Assembly (NCBI GenBank): GCA_910577195.1
Contig: CAJTLP010000003.1
Location: forward strand, 269,337 to 333,336
DNA: 64,000 bases
Direction: 5' to 3'
Origin: an uncultured Eubacterium sp.
GTDB taxonomy: Bacteria > Bacillota > Clostridia > Oscillospirales > Acutalibacteraceae
Position 1 is the stretch's first letter; each line of letters begins with the position of its first letter. The position numbers and the translations under genes were made by a program. Below the pieces are notes generated by a model. That model was not told where the DNA came from. It saw nothing but the letters and a program-made list of their open reading frames with translations, and did no database searches. Shown piece by piece: positions 16,466-25,514 of this stretch.

Positions 16466-17821
16466 TTGATTAATACAAATGATATTCTTGAAACCATAAG
16501 AATGATACAAGACGAATGTCTTGACATACGTACAACAACAATGGGAATTTCTCTTCTTGACTGTGCGGATTCAGACATTGACAAATCCTGTCAGAAAGTA
16601 TACGACAAAATCTGTACAAAGGCTGAAAAGCTTGTTGAAACAGGTGAACAGATTGAAAAGGAATACGGTATTCCGATTATTAATAAGCGTGTCAGCGTTA
16701 CCCCCATTGCTTTGCTTGCAGGTGTAAGCAGCGGTGATCCGGTAAAATATGCACTTACGCTTGAAAAGGCTGCAAGAACAATCGGCGTTAACTTCATTGG
16801 CGGTTATAGTGCACTTGTACAAAAGGGCTTTGCTGCTGGTGATTTAGAGCTTATCAACTCTATCCCTCAGGCTCTTGCACAGACACAGCACATCTGCTCT
16901 TCAGTGAATATCGGTTCAACGAAAGCAGGCATTAATCTTGATGCTGTTAAGATTATGGGTCAGAAGGTCAAGGAAGCTGCTGAGCTTACAAAGGATGACG
17001 ACTGCATAGCTGCAGGCAAGCTCGTTGTATTCTGCAATGCTCCTGAGGATAATCCATTCATGGCAGGTGCTTTTCATGGCGTATCTGAGCCTGACTGCGT
17101 AATCAATGTCGGCGTATCAGGTCCGGGTGTTGTAAGAAGTGCCATATCAAAGCACCCTGAATATTCAATCAATGAAGTGGCTGAGCTTATCAAAAAGACA
17201 GCATTCAAAATCACAAGAATGGGTCAGCTTGTAGGTGTTGAAGCATCCAAGCGTTTAGGTGTACCTTTCGGTATTGTTGACTTATCCCTTGCACCTACTC
17301 CTGCAGTCGGTGACTCCGTTGCGCACATTCTCGAGGAAATCGGTCTCGAGCAGTGCGGCGGTGCAGGAACGACTGCTTGTCTTGCAATGCTTAACGACGC
17401 TGTAAAAAAAGGCGGTGTTATGGCATCATCAAGTGTCGGCGGTCTTTCAGGTGCATTTATCCCTGTTTCTGAGGATGCAGGTATGATTGATGCAGCAAGG
17501 TCAGGTGCACTCACCATAGAAAAACTCGAGGCAATGACTGCAGTATGCTCTGTAGGTCTTGATATGATTGTTGTACCGGGAAATACAACTGCTGAAGTTA
17601 TCAGCGGAATTATTGCGGATGAAGCAGCAATCGGTATGGTAAACGGCAAAACAACTGCTGTCAGAATCATTCCTGCTGTCGGAAAAGATATTGGCGATGA
17701 GCTTGAATTCGGCGGTCTGCTTGGTTCAGGACCTGTTATGCCGGTTAACACAAAATCCCCTGCTCAGTTTATTAACAGAGGAGGAAAAATACCGGCTCCG
17801 CTTCACAGCCTTAAAAACTAA
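16466..17821 (+). CDS. UPF0210 / DUF711 (PFL-like) family protein
   Basis: This 451-residue protein is full length for UPF0210, a family with a pyruvate-formate-lyase-like barrel but no glycyl radical site. Recognisable stretches are EYGIPIINKRVSVTP, GVSGPGVVRSA and GLDMIVVPGNT. The start is TTG with AGGAGGAAAA. It is coupled to the ACT protein, and the two are normally treated as one functional unit. Biochemical function is not established, so none is assigned. Confidence 0.92.
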   Translation: MINTNDILETIRMIQDECLDIRTTTMGISLLDCADSDIDKSCQKVYDKICTKAEKLVETGEQIEKEYGIPIINKRVSVTPIALLAGVSSGDPVKYALTLEKAARTIGVNFIGGYSALVQKGFAAGDLELINSIPQALAQTQHICSSVNIGSTKAGINLDAVKIMGQKVKEAAELTKDDDCIAAGKLVVFCNAPEDNPFMAGAFHGVSEPDCVINVGVSGPGVVRSAISKHPEYSINEVAELIKKTAFKITRMGQLVGVEASKRLGVPFGIVDLSLAPTPAVGDSVAHILEEIGLEQCGGAGTTACLAMLNDAVKKGGVMASSSVGGLSGAFIPVSEDAGMIDAARSGALTIEKLEAMTAVCSVGLDMIVVPGNTTAEVISGIIADEAAIGMVNGKTTAVRIIPAVGKDIGDELEFGGLLGSGPVMPVNTKSPAQFINRGGKIPAPLHSLKN

Positions 17822-17838
17822 ATACACTTAAAATAACA

Positions 17839-17900
17839 AAAACACCTTTGCATTAGCTGAGATTCTTGACAGAGAACACAGTCTTTTACAAAGGTGTTTT
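17839..17900 (+). terminator. Terminator after UPF0210, with long loop
   Basis: A perfect 12-bp stem (AAAACACCTTTG/CAAAGGTGTTTT) encloses a 38-nt loop and ends in a T-rich run (TTTTATTATT). It lies 17 bp after the stop. The long loop is unusual for a simple terminator but no alternative role is evident. Confidence 0.7.
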
Positions 17901-17929
17901 ATTATTATCAGGTATTTTTCCGCGAAAAA

Positions 17930-17954
17930 AACACCCTTGCATTGCAAGGGTGTT
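17930..17954 (-). terminator. Terminator of the Lys-rich membrane protein gene
   Basis: A 12-bp perfect stem (AACACCCTTGCA/TGCAAGGGTGTT) with a 1-nt centre is followed on the minus strand by TTTTTT, 12 bp past the stop. Confidence 0.85.
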
Positions 17955-17966
17955 CATTTTTATAGA

Positions 17967-18842
17967 TTAGTTATTCCAGTTGAATTGGTCTGTATTATTG
18001 AATGAAAGCGGTGTATATTCGCCGTTATGGCAATAGTAAGCAGCTGAAAGCTTAACAGCAACTGCAAATGTCTTGCCTTCACAAGTGAACATATAGCAAT
18101 CTGCACCATTAATCTTCTCAATTCTGTTATTATAAGAAATTGAGCCGTTTGATGGATCACTGCTATAACCAAGATTACCCCAATTATCACTGAGTGTCTG
18201 CTTTAAGTAAAGCTTAGCGTCAGCAATGCTGTAATCAGGTGTTGTTGTGATTTCGTGCGGATTAGAATACAAATTATATACAACAGGTTCTTTCGTACCC
18301 TCTGCTGTTGTTGTTTCAGGTCCGATAGGCTGATAGTTATAGCTTACAAACATAATCATAAAGTAAACAAGGAACCAGATAAGAAGAACAAGAATAATTG
18401 TTAAAATGATTTTTCCTGCCTTATTTCCGCTTACAGCTGTAGCAGCAAATTCCTCTTCAGTAGGAATCGCAACCGGAACAAACGGCTTGCCCTTCTTAGC
18501 ACATTTCTTTTCAGTCTGTGCATTTTTCTTTTCAAGTTTCTTTATGTAACTTGCATAGGCTTTTTTCATAGCCTTTTCAGCTTTGATTTCACCCTTAGTC
18601 TGGAATTCCTCAATAGCCGGAATCGCAATAGGTGTGAAATTTTTGCCGTCCTGTTTTGCCTTAGCCTGTAATTTCTGATTCTTTTTATCAGTATCTTTTA
18701 CAAACTTTTCGTAATCCTTGGCGTGTTTTTTATCTGCCTTAGCCTTTGCCTTAGCTGCAGCAGCCTGCGCCTTTACATTTTTCTTTTCCTGCTTAGCTTC
18801 CTTTTTAGCAAGCTTTTTAGCATTTTTCTCTTCTTTACTCAA
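17967..18842 (-). CDS. Single-pass membrane protein with Lys/Ala-rich coiled coil and duplicated motif
   Basis: I do not recognise this 291-residue protein. The first about 125 residues are a very basic Lys/Ala/Glu coiled coil. It contains a repeat: KNFTPIAIPAIEEF (about 68-81) and KPFVPVAIPTEEEF (about 119-132), each after a K-rich segment. One TM helix follows (about 144-170), then a roughly 120-residue extracellular domain after a Thr-rich linker. The start is TTG, placed 8 nt after GGGGG; a nearby ATG runs into a stop at once. The N-terminal half is probably cytoplasmic. The gene is monocistronic. Function unknown. Confidence 0.75.
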   Translation of the reverse strand: MSKEEKNAKKLAKKEAKQEKKNVKAQAAAAKAKAKADKKHAKDYEKFVKDTDKKNQKLQAKAKQDGKNFTPIAIPAIEEFQTKGEIKAEKAMKKAYASYIKKLEKKNAQTEKKCAKKGKPFVPVAIPTEEEFAATAVSGNKAGKIILTIILVLLIWFLVYFMIMFVSYNYQPIGPETTTAEGTKEPVVYNLYSNPHEITTTPDYSIADAKLYLKQTLSDNWGNLGYSSDPSNGSISYNNRIEKINGADCYMFTCEGKTFAVAVKLSAAYYCHNGEYTPLSFNNTDQFNWNN

Positions 18843-19009
18843 GGCATTAACCCCCTTATAAGTCTGTATCTAATATAACATAATAAATATAAAATTTCAA
18901 TAAAAATTTTTTCATAAATAGCCATATTTTATGAACAAATTGTAAACATTGCAACAATATAGTGTATATTCATAGTATTTTGTTGGAATAGTTTATTAAC
19001 AAAGTGTGA

Positions 19010-20191
19010 TTATTTGTTATTTTCCAATAAATTTTTCACTTCAAAAACTGACATCTTTTTTTCGTCTGCAATTCTTTTCAAATCGTCAAATTCATACTTT
19101 ATTTTTTCTACACCAAATCCGGATGAGCATTTTGCACGAATCTCTCCTAAAGGGGATTTTATAAGCTCCTCTTTTCTGTCAAGCACATATCTTTTGCAGA
19201 TATGCTCACGTATACCAATTGTTGCGGTATATTTGAAAATACATTTTATTATATTCTTCTTATTCTCTTCCCTGCACAGTACGGTAATAACTGTACCTAA
19301 TCTGCCCTTTTTCATATATACAGGCTGTGTATATACGTCGAGTGCATCTGAGGAAAAAAGCTTTTCACAGGCAAAGGACAATTCCTCTGCAGTCATATCA
19401 TCAACATTGCATACAAGCTCAATCACCTCATCAGAAGAATTATTTTCTGTTTCACCAAAAAAAGCTCTTATACAGTTTGCCTGTTCAAATTCCTTGCTGC
19501 CTGCACCATAGCCTATTGATTTTACTGTCATTTCAGGCATATCGGAAAAATCATTTGCAAAGGTCTTAAGTATAGCCGCACCTGTCGGAGTACAAAGTTC
19601 ACCGCTGATATTGCTTTTATAATATGGTATACCGATCAGTATCTGTGCAGTTGCAGGCGCAGGAACAGGCACTAAACCGTGTGCACATCTGACCGTACCG
19701 CTTCCGACGTTTATCGGAGAAACTACAATTTTATCTGCATTCAAGCCTTCAATAAGAAAGCAACAAACAACAACATCGGCTATTGCATCAAGCATACCAA
19801 GCTCGTGAAAATGAACCATTGATACATCGGTATTATGCACCTTACTCTCTGCAGCGGCAATGGTGTTGTAGACTGACTTTGATTTTTCCTTTACGTTATC
19901 GGAAATATTAAGGCTGTCGATTATCTCATAAACATTGGATAAGGTAAAATGCTGATGAGAGGCATTATGTGTATAATTGTGACTCTCCTCCTCACCGGCA
20001 ATCACAACGTGTACCTTTGTGCAGGAAATACCGCAGGTAACAGTATTATCAAAGCTGATGCTTGTATGAGGCAAACCGATTGAATGAATACATTCAAGAG
20101 CAGTTTCCTTATCCTCCGTAAGCTCCCACAGTGCAGCCATAAGCATATCCCCTGCTGCACCCATATTGCATTCCAAAAATAGTGTTTTCAT
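19010..20191 (-). CDS. larC: Nickel-pincer cofactor nickel insertase LarC
   Basis: This 393-residue protein is of the LarC/DUF111 family: LFLECNMGAAGDMLMAAL at the N-terminus, a His-rich stretch (SHNYTHNASHQHF), the MVHFHELGMLDAIAD motif, and the C-terminal EIRAKCSSGFGVEKIKYEFDD. LarC inserts Ni into the dithio-pyridinium mononucleotide made by LarB and LarE, completing the cofactor of lactate racemase and its relatives. I start it at the ATG at 20191 after GAGGAC, 8 bp after larB. In Lactobacillus plantarum larC needs a programmed frameshift; here it is one continuous frame. No larA-like racemase is in the window. Confidence 0.93.
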   Translation of the reverse strand: MKTLFLECNMGAAGDMLMAALWELTEDKETALECIHSIGLPHTSISFDNTVTCGISCTKVHVVIAGEEESHNYTHNASHQHFTLSNVYEIIDSLNISDNVKEKSKSVYNTIAAAESKVHNTDVSMVHFHELGMLDAIADVVVCCFLIEGLNADKIVVSPINVGSGTVRCAHGLVPVPAPATAQILIGIPYYKSNISGELCTPTGAAILKTFANDFSDMPEMTVKSIGYGAGSKEFEQANCIRAFFGETENNSSDEVIELVCNVDDMTAEELSFACEKLFSSDALDVYTQPVYMKKGRLGTVITVLCREENKKNIIKCIFKYTATIGIREHICKRYVLDRKEELIKSPLGEIRAKCSSGFGVEKIKYEFDDLKRIADEKKMSVFEVKNLLENNK

Positions 20192-20199
20192 ATTTGTCC

Positions 20200-20949
20200 T
20201 CAAATTTTATTAATCATATTTGCAAGGTAACCTGCACCAAAGCCGTTATCAATATTAACAACACTGACACCGCTTGCACAGGAATTAAGCATTGACAGAA
20301 GCGCAGAGAGTCCGCCGAAATTGGCACCATAGCCCACTGAGGTAGGCACTGCAATAACAGGGCAGTCAACCATACCGCCCACAACGCTTGCCAGTGCGCC
20401 TTCCATACCTGCAACAGCAACAACTACCTTAGCCGTAGCAAGCTCATCCATACTGTTTATAAGACGATGCACACCTGATACACCCACATCATAAAGACGA
20501 AATACATTACTGCCGTAAAATTCAGCGGTGAGAGCAGCCTCTTCCGCAACAGGTATATCACTTGTACCACCTGTGGCTATAACAATCTTTCCGATTTTAT
20601 TCTCGTTTGGTAATTTTTCTCCTGCTATTCCCACTTTTGAAAGTTCATCGTAAAAAATCGGTACTTCCTTTGATACATATTCATATGCCTCTTTGCCCAT
20701 TCTTGTTATAAGCACTGATTTTTCACCATGCTCCAGCATTGCCAAAACAATTTTAAGTATCTGTTCCTTTGTCTTACCTGCACCGTAAATCACCTCAGCC
20801 GCACCCTGACGCACGCCTCTGTGGTGATCAACTTTAGCAAAACCCAAGTCCTCAAAGGGCTCGGTTTTAAATTTCACTGCAGCATCCTCAGCAGATATCT
20901 TTCCCTGTGCCACATCATCAAGTATTGACTTTAGCTCATCCTTGTTCAT
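20200..20949 (-). CDS. larB: NaAD carboxylase/hydrolase LarB
   Basis: This 249-residue LarB has an AIR-carboxylase-like (PurE) domain, with VIATGGTSDIPVAEEAA and the Gly-rich end ASVVGGMVDCPVIAVPTSVGYG. LarB carboxylates nicotinic acid adenine dinucleotide and cleaves it to pyridinium-3,5-biscarboxylate mononucleotide, the first step of nickel-pincer cofactor synthesis. The ATG at 20949 lies inside the end of larE (14-nt overlap); an in-frame GTG 9 bp upstream is possible but is too close to AAAGG. It is followed directly by larC. Confidence 0.93.
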   Translation of the reverse strand: MNKDELKSILDDVAQGKISAEDAAVKFKTEPFEDLGFAKVDHHRGVRQGAAEVIYGAGKTKEQILKIVLAMLEHGEKSVLITRMGKEAYEYVSKEVPIFYDELSKVGIAGEKLPNENKIGKIVIATGGTSDIPVAEEAALTAEFYGSNVFRLYDVGVSGVHRLINSMDELATAKVVVAVAGMEGALASVVGGMVDCPVIAVPTSVGYGANFGGLSALLSMLNSCASGVSVVNIDNGFGAGYLANMINKI

Positions 20950-21697
20950 TATTATCACGTACCTTTAAATCAAGAAGTATATCATCATAATACTGACCGA
21001 TTTTATTAAGAATCTTTTTTCTGTTATGTAACAGCCTTTCAATATCATTATCTGTAATCTGCAGCTTTGCACTGCCATTGAAATATCTTATTCTGAAATC
21101 GAAAAATCCAAGCTTAAACAGTTCATTTTCAGCCTTTTCGGTTTTAACAAGGATTTCTTTTGTAATCCTTGTTCCTGTCGGTATACGTGTTGCAAGGCAG
21201 GCATAGGATGGTTTGTCAGCAACAGGAAGTGCGTTTTCACGTGCAATTTCACGCACTGTCTGTTTATCAATGCCACAGAGTCTGAGGGGTGAGAAAACGC
21301 CTGACTCTTTCAATGCCTTATAGCCTGCTCTGTCCTCGATATCATCAGACGCATTCGTGCCCTCAACAACAGCATCAGCACCGACCGACTCCGCAAACTC
21401 TGCTATTTTTGAAAATATATTTTTTTTACAGAAATAGCATCTTTCAGATGAATTTGCAATTATATTTTCATTATTCAGAACATCCACATTTAATATCATC
21501 AATTTCTGATTCAGTAAATTGCAGATTTCAACTGCATCTTTCTGCTCAAATTCAGGTTGAAAATCACTTTTCACAAAGCAGGCATAAACCTTTTCGGCAT
21601 ACCTTTTTGCAAGTAAAAGAAGCACAGCGGAATCTACACCGCCTGAAAGTGCAACTGCAACCGTCTTATGTAATTTAAAAAATTCTTTTATTTCCAT
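20936..21697 (-). CDS. larE: Pyridinium-3,5-biscarboxylate sulfurtransferase LarE
   Basis: This 253-residue PP-loop ATPase has the SGGVDSA motif at 18-24. The conserved Cys is at about 167 in KPSYACLATRIPTG, equivalent to L. plantarum LarE Cys176, the residue that gives up its sulfur to the cofactor. It also has ERCYFCKK (about 85-92), a CxxC present in the cluster-bearing, catalytic type of LarE; whether it holds a cluster is inference. I chose the ATG at 21697 after AGGA; the longer frame would need a TTG without a ribosome site. It starts 33 bp after the GH20 stop, so the lar genes may be co-transcribed with that glycosidase. Confidence 0.93.
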   Translation of the reverse strand: MEIKEFFKLHKTVAVALSGGVDSAVLLLLAKRYAEKVYACFVKSDFQPEFEQKDAVEICNLLNQKLMILNVDVLNNENIIANSSERCYFCKKNIFSKIAEFAESVGADAVVEGTNASDDIEDRAGYKALKESGVFSPLRLCGIDKQTVREIARENALPVADKPSYACLATRIPTGTRITKEILVKTEKAENELFKLGFFDFRIRYFNGSAKLQITDNDIERLLHNRKKILNKIGQYYDDILLDLKVRDNNEQG

Positions 21698-21730
21698 ATC
21701 ATTATCCTGATATTTATATATCAAATATCA

Positions 21731-23932
21731 TCATAGAACTTTAATACTATGTATATGTGCTTTCACAGAATTGGTTTTTGAGCCTATTCTCTGATATGGG
21801 ATACTGAAGGATGAATTTTTAATATTACTGCATCTGACAGTTCCATTGTGCGAAAAGCTTCCCTTCGCCTTTTTTCTTGTAACAAGCCCTGTTTTAAGCA
21901 CTGTTCTAAGCGGTTTTGTATCCATAATAATATTCAGCTTTTTATTTACAGCAGGCGTGTAATCAAACTCGTAATCATAACCCTCAGCCGTAAAGCCAAG
22001 CTTTCCGTTTTCGGTTATTCTGATATCATAAGTACCATAGGGTGCATCAGCCTCCATAAGAATCTGACCCGGCTTTACCTCGTCAAAGGTAATCGTCAGC
22101 ATCAGCCTTGCACCTGTTGTCAATTTGTCCAAGCCTGTATTAATAAAACTATTGCCGCCCTTAAGCTCAATGTTTTCAAGAGGCTTTACAGCATTAACAC
22201 TCTTCTGCAGCGGATAACCGACAACGGCAGACAGCTTATCAATCTGCTTTGATGAATGCTTATCCGTACATGAACCCCAGTTTTTTTCTGCCATAAGAGC
22301 AGCACTGTCCTCAAATCTGTCAAACAAATCCTGTTCATTAATACCCTTAGCACGTTTATCAATATTATCCTGCCATATCGCATAGCATGAGCCTATAAGC
22401 TGTTTATTGCCTGCAGGGAGATTGACATATTTTCCCTTATCCTTCAGTCTGACCTTATTGGGTTCAAACTGCTTAAATGCGATACGCTTATTAATAAAAT
22501 CCATATACGGAGCACGTATTTTTGTACCGTTTGGCACCATATAAAGACGATGATCAATTGTATTGATCAGATGATAGCCTAAATCATACATCTCTCTGCC
22601 GTCTGCCCAAGTGTTTGACCAGAGATTCATTTGAACGCCGTTAACTGCGTCCTTGACAATCGGTGTTTCAGGCTCATCCTTTATCCAGGTAAGACTGCCC
22701 CATAAACGTACAGGATTTGTCTTTTTTATATAAGGAATGATTTCATTTATAAATCTTCGGTAAGCACCATAATCGGTCAAAAATTCATCAGCACCGATAT
22801 GCACGGTCGTACCTTTGGGGAACACAGGATCATCGCCTAAGATATATTCATCAAAGATTCTTTTAACAAATTCTATTGCCTCAGGCTCTGCCACATTGAT
22901 GTGGTCAGTGAGCGGACGCTTTTTCATAAGCGGTGAAACCTTACCCATTACCGCATATTCAGGAAAAACCTTTGTGAATGCAAGAGCGTGTGCAGGCATA
23001 TCAATTTCAGGCGTAATGCGTACACCCTTTTTCAAGGACTCTTTCATAAAGCGGTTGAACTCTGCCTTTGAATAACTGTAATCCTTTGATGTAGGTGTTT
23101 CTCCCTTATCATTTTTCAGTGAACTTTCAAGACGGAACGCACTGTAGGCCTCAAAAGTGCTTTCATCCCCATTTTCAGCATAATCCTCAAGCCATATATA
23201 ATTATCGCCAAGATGAATCTGAAAATCATTCATCTTGTACCAAGCCATATGGTCAACAATTTTTTCAAGTGTTGACATTGAAACAGGTCTTCTTCCCACA
23301 TCAAGCATAAAGCCTCTCACACTGTATCGTGGGTAATCACGCATAATACCGCAGGGAAATCCGCCTTGCATCATTAACTGGCATATGGTTTTACCTGCCC
23401 ATACTGCACCTAAAGCGGTGCTGCAGGCAACTTTAATGGCTTTACTGTCACAGGTTATTTCATAACCTTCCTCACCAAGATAATCCAGGTCACTGTCAAT
23501 ATAAAAGTGCACATCGCCGTTATCACTGTATTTTATCTTTTTGCCTGTAGCTTTGGACAGCTGCAAGGCAAAATCATCCGCAGCATCTCTGAGTTCATCA
23601 TCACAGGAATAGGAATTTATTTTATTAAGGCTTCCGCCCGTTGCATACCACTGTGCAGGCTCAGGAATCATATTCGGCTTCCTGCCCTGGGCACCGTGCA
23701 TTCCTTTAATATTTATTTTACAGTCCTTTTCAGTAATGCTGTCACCTTTTCTGCATTTAAAGGACAGTGTTGCCACAGCGTCACAAAGCGGCGTATGTAC
23801 AAGCAGATTATCATCCACGAGCTGTGGAAAATCTGCACCTAAAAATTCAGCCTCCCAACCGTCCGAAACGCTGAAGCTGACAGAATTATTATAAATATTC
23901 AGTCTAATATCAGGGGTATTATCCTTTTTCAT
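21731..23932 (-). CDS. GH20 beta-N-acetylhexosaminidase, intracellular
   Basis: A 733-residue GH20 enzyme removing terminal beta-linked GlcNAc or GalNAc. The order is an N-terminal accessory domain, a GH20b zincin-like domain (about 100-200), and the catalytic barrel (about 205-530) with VRGFMLDVGRRP, ITPEIDMPAHA and the catalytic Asp-Glu pair in VHIGADEF (about 382-383). A C-terminal beta-rich domain of about 150 residues may bind sugar. There is no signal peptide, so hydrolysis is cytoplasmic and needs imported oligosaccharide. The ATG at 23932 follows AGGAG at 7 nt. It is the first gene before larE-larB-larC. It fits with the mucin-type locus 2 kb to the right. Confidence 0.9.
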   Translation of the reverse strand: MKKDNTPDIRLNIYNNSVSFSVSDGWEAEFLGADFPQLVDDNLLVHTPLCDAVATLSFKCRKGDSITEKDCKINIKGMHGAQGRKPNMIPEPAQWYATGGSLNKINSYSCDDELRDAADDFALQLSKATGKKIKYSDNGDVHFYIDSDLDYLGEEGYEITCDSKAIKVACSTALGAVWAGKTICQLMMQGGFPCGIMRDYPRYSVRGFMLDVGRRPVSMSTLEKIVDHMAWYKMNDFQIHLGDNYIWLEDYAENGDESTFEAYSAFRLESSLKNDKGETPTSKDYSYSKAEFNRFMKESLKKGVRITPEIDMPAHALAFTKVFPEYAVMGKVSPLMKKRPLTDHINVAEPEAIEFVKRIFDEYILGDDPVFPKGTTVHIGADEFLTDYGAYRRFINEIIPYIKKTNPVRLWGSLTWIKDEPETPIVKDAVNGVQMNLWSNTWADGREMYDLGYHLINTIDHRLYMVPNGTKIRAPYMDFINKRIAFKQFEPNKVRLKDKGKYVNLPAGNKQLIGSCYAIWQDNIDKRAKGINEQDLFDRFEDSAALMAEKNWGSCTDKHSSKQIDKLSAVVGYPLQKSVNAVKPLENIELKGGNSFINTGLDKLTTGARLMLTITFDEVKPGQILMEADAPYGTYDIRITENGKLGFTAEGYDYEFDYTPAVNKKLNIIMDTKPLRTVLKTGLVTRKKAKGSFSHNGTVRCSNIKNSSFSIPYQRIGSKTNSVKAHIHSIKVL

Positions 23933-23972
23933 AATCATTCTCCTGTATACAAAAAATTAATTTAACAAGCTA

Positions 23973-24000
23973 ATTATAACATAGAAAAAAATAAATACAA
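23973..24000 (-). promoter_or_regulatory. Candidate promoter of GH20-larEBC
   Basis: On the minus strand TTGTAT, a 16-bp AT-rich spacer and a perfect TATAAT lie about 40 bp upstream of the GH20 start, just after the terminator of the preceding gene. Confidence 0.55.
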
Positions 24001-24020
24001 CTATATAAATTATCAAAAAA

Positions 24021-24038
24021 GGCAGTAGAATCACTGCC
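24021..24038 (-). terminator. Terminator of the FAD-dependent oxidoreductase gene
   Basis: GGCAGT pairs with ACTGCC (8 bp with flanking A-T pairs), followed on the minus strand by TTTTTTGAT, 10 bp after the stop. Confidence 0.8.
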
Positions 24039-24048
24039 TAAGGATATA

Positions 24049-25386
24049 TTACTTGTTTTCAAGACATACTTCTGCTGCCCTTTTGCCGGAAATAACAGCA
24101 CCCTCCATTGTTGCAAAGGATGATGTCAATGTATAATCACCGGCAAGGACAAGTCCGTCAATCTCAGTTTTCTGCGTGGGTCTAAGCTTTTGACTGCCCT
24201 TATCAAGAGAATAAAATTCATCCTCTTCGGCGATCTTTCTGTAATTTATAATACTGTTATCAAGATGAACTCCAAGTGAAGACATCTGTTTTTTTACAAT
24301 TTCGAGAATAACCTCAGCTCTTTTATTTGAATATTCCTTAGGATTACCGAGAATAACCGATAATCTTCCTTTTAAATTTCTGAATGTTGAGCGCGACTGC
24401 TCTGCAAAGCTGACCATATCCGTACCCGGTGCAAAGGTTGTGATGTCCTTTTTCAGGGCAGGCTTATTCAGTTCAAGCTGAAAGGTACAGGCGGACATTG
24501 TCTTTAGTAAAAAAAGCTTAGCAAGTGATTTATGATTCTTTAAAGGCTTAAGAATCTCCTTTGCTGCTGAAAGTGTTGTCGCCATAACGATATTATCGGC
24601 ATAGAAACAGTCACCGTCTGTACTCTCAACGCCTGTCACTGTATTGTTTTTATAAATCACACCTGATATTTCCTTGCCGAAAATAAAATCACCGCCAAGT
24701 GATTTTATTTTATCGACTATAGGATTGCACATAACATCGGTCATACCGCCTAAAAAAGCACCGATACGCATTTTATAAAACTTTGGTATTGCCGGTGCAA
24801 ACAATCCGAAAAAAGCATATGCCGAATAATTCTCAGGCGGCATAAAAAATATTCCGCTGCTCAACGGCTCAAGAACAAGCCTTTTACTTTTTTCAGAAAC
24901 ACCATGTTTATTAGCATATTCGGTGACAGAATAATGGTCAAGGCTTTCAGAAAAAATATAGCTTGAAAAGCCGCAGATAAAAAATTCAATCAGTGAAAGC
25001 TTATCTTTTACACTTAAAATATCATTATTGCCAAAAATGCCGCGAAGTGTTTTTACAGGGGCAAAAAGCGGTGCTAAGCCGAGAACCAGCTTTCTATTTT
25101 CATCCTTTATCAGAATATCAACCTTTTCCTCCCAAGTGACAATATCCCCTATTTTCACGCCGCACTTTTTGAGGAGCTTAGGCAGAGCCGAATAGTAACC
25201 GATATACCTGTGAAGTCCTGATTCTACCTGCATTGAATTGTCAATAAAGGATGATGTTCGTCCGCCGGCATACGCCTGTTTTTCAACAACCAACACTTTT
25301 TTGCCCCTTGAGCTGAGCTCATAAGCACAGGATAAGCCGGCAAGTCCTGCACCGACAATAATGGTATCATATTTTTTATCACGCAT
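24049..25386 (-). CDS. FAD-dependent amine-oxidase/phytoene-desaturase-like oxidoreductase
   Basis: A 445-residue flavoprotein: the N-terminal dinucleotide motif TIIVGAGLAGLSCAYEL with GAGLAG at 12-17, the FAD ribose E in VVEKQAYAGGRTSS, and the C-terminal FAD motif LVLAGDYTLTSSFATMEGAVISG. The layout is that of the CrtI/protoporphyrinogen-oxidase/HpnE group. No carotenoid, haem or hopanoid gene lies nearby, so the substrate is unknown. It is monocistronic with its own terminator. The family call is firm. Confidence 0.82.
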   Translation of the reverse strand: MRDKKYDTIIVGAGLAGLSCAYELSSRGKKVLVVEKQAYAGGRTSSFIDNSMQVESGLHRYIGYYSALPKLLKKCGVKIGDIVTWEEKVDILIKDENRKLVLGLAPLFAPVKTLRGIFGNNDILSVKDKLSLIEFFICGFSSYIFSESLDHYSVTEYANKHGVSEKSKRLVLEPLSSGIFFMPPENYSAYAFFGLFAPAIPKFYKMRIGAFLGGMTDVMCNPIVDKIKSLGGDFIFGKEISGVIYKNNTVTGVESTDGDCFYADNIVMATTLSAAKEILKPLKNHKSLAKLFLLKTMSACTFQLELNKPALKKDITTFAPGTDMVSFAEQSRSTFRNLKGRLSVILGNPKEYSNKRAEVILEIVKKQMSSLGVHLDNSIINYRKIAEEDEFYSLDKGSQKLRPTQKTEIDGLVLAGDYTLTSSFATMEGAVISGKRAAEVCLENK

Positions 25387-25514
25387 AAAAACACCCGATT
25401 TATATTTAATAACAATTATTATTTCCGTCCCAATACATTTTATGAATAAAGGGAGAAAGAATAAAAGCTACGATATAAATCAGGTGTTTGATACTTAGCC
25501 AAACAAGAGCCGAA

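Noticed and set aside
17839..17900. Possible regulatory RNA or riboswitch in the long-loop hairpin after UPF0210
   Set aside because: It lies at the 3' end of the transcript, between converging genes, and no gene follows on that strand, so a terminator is enough to explain it.
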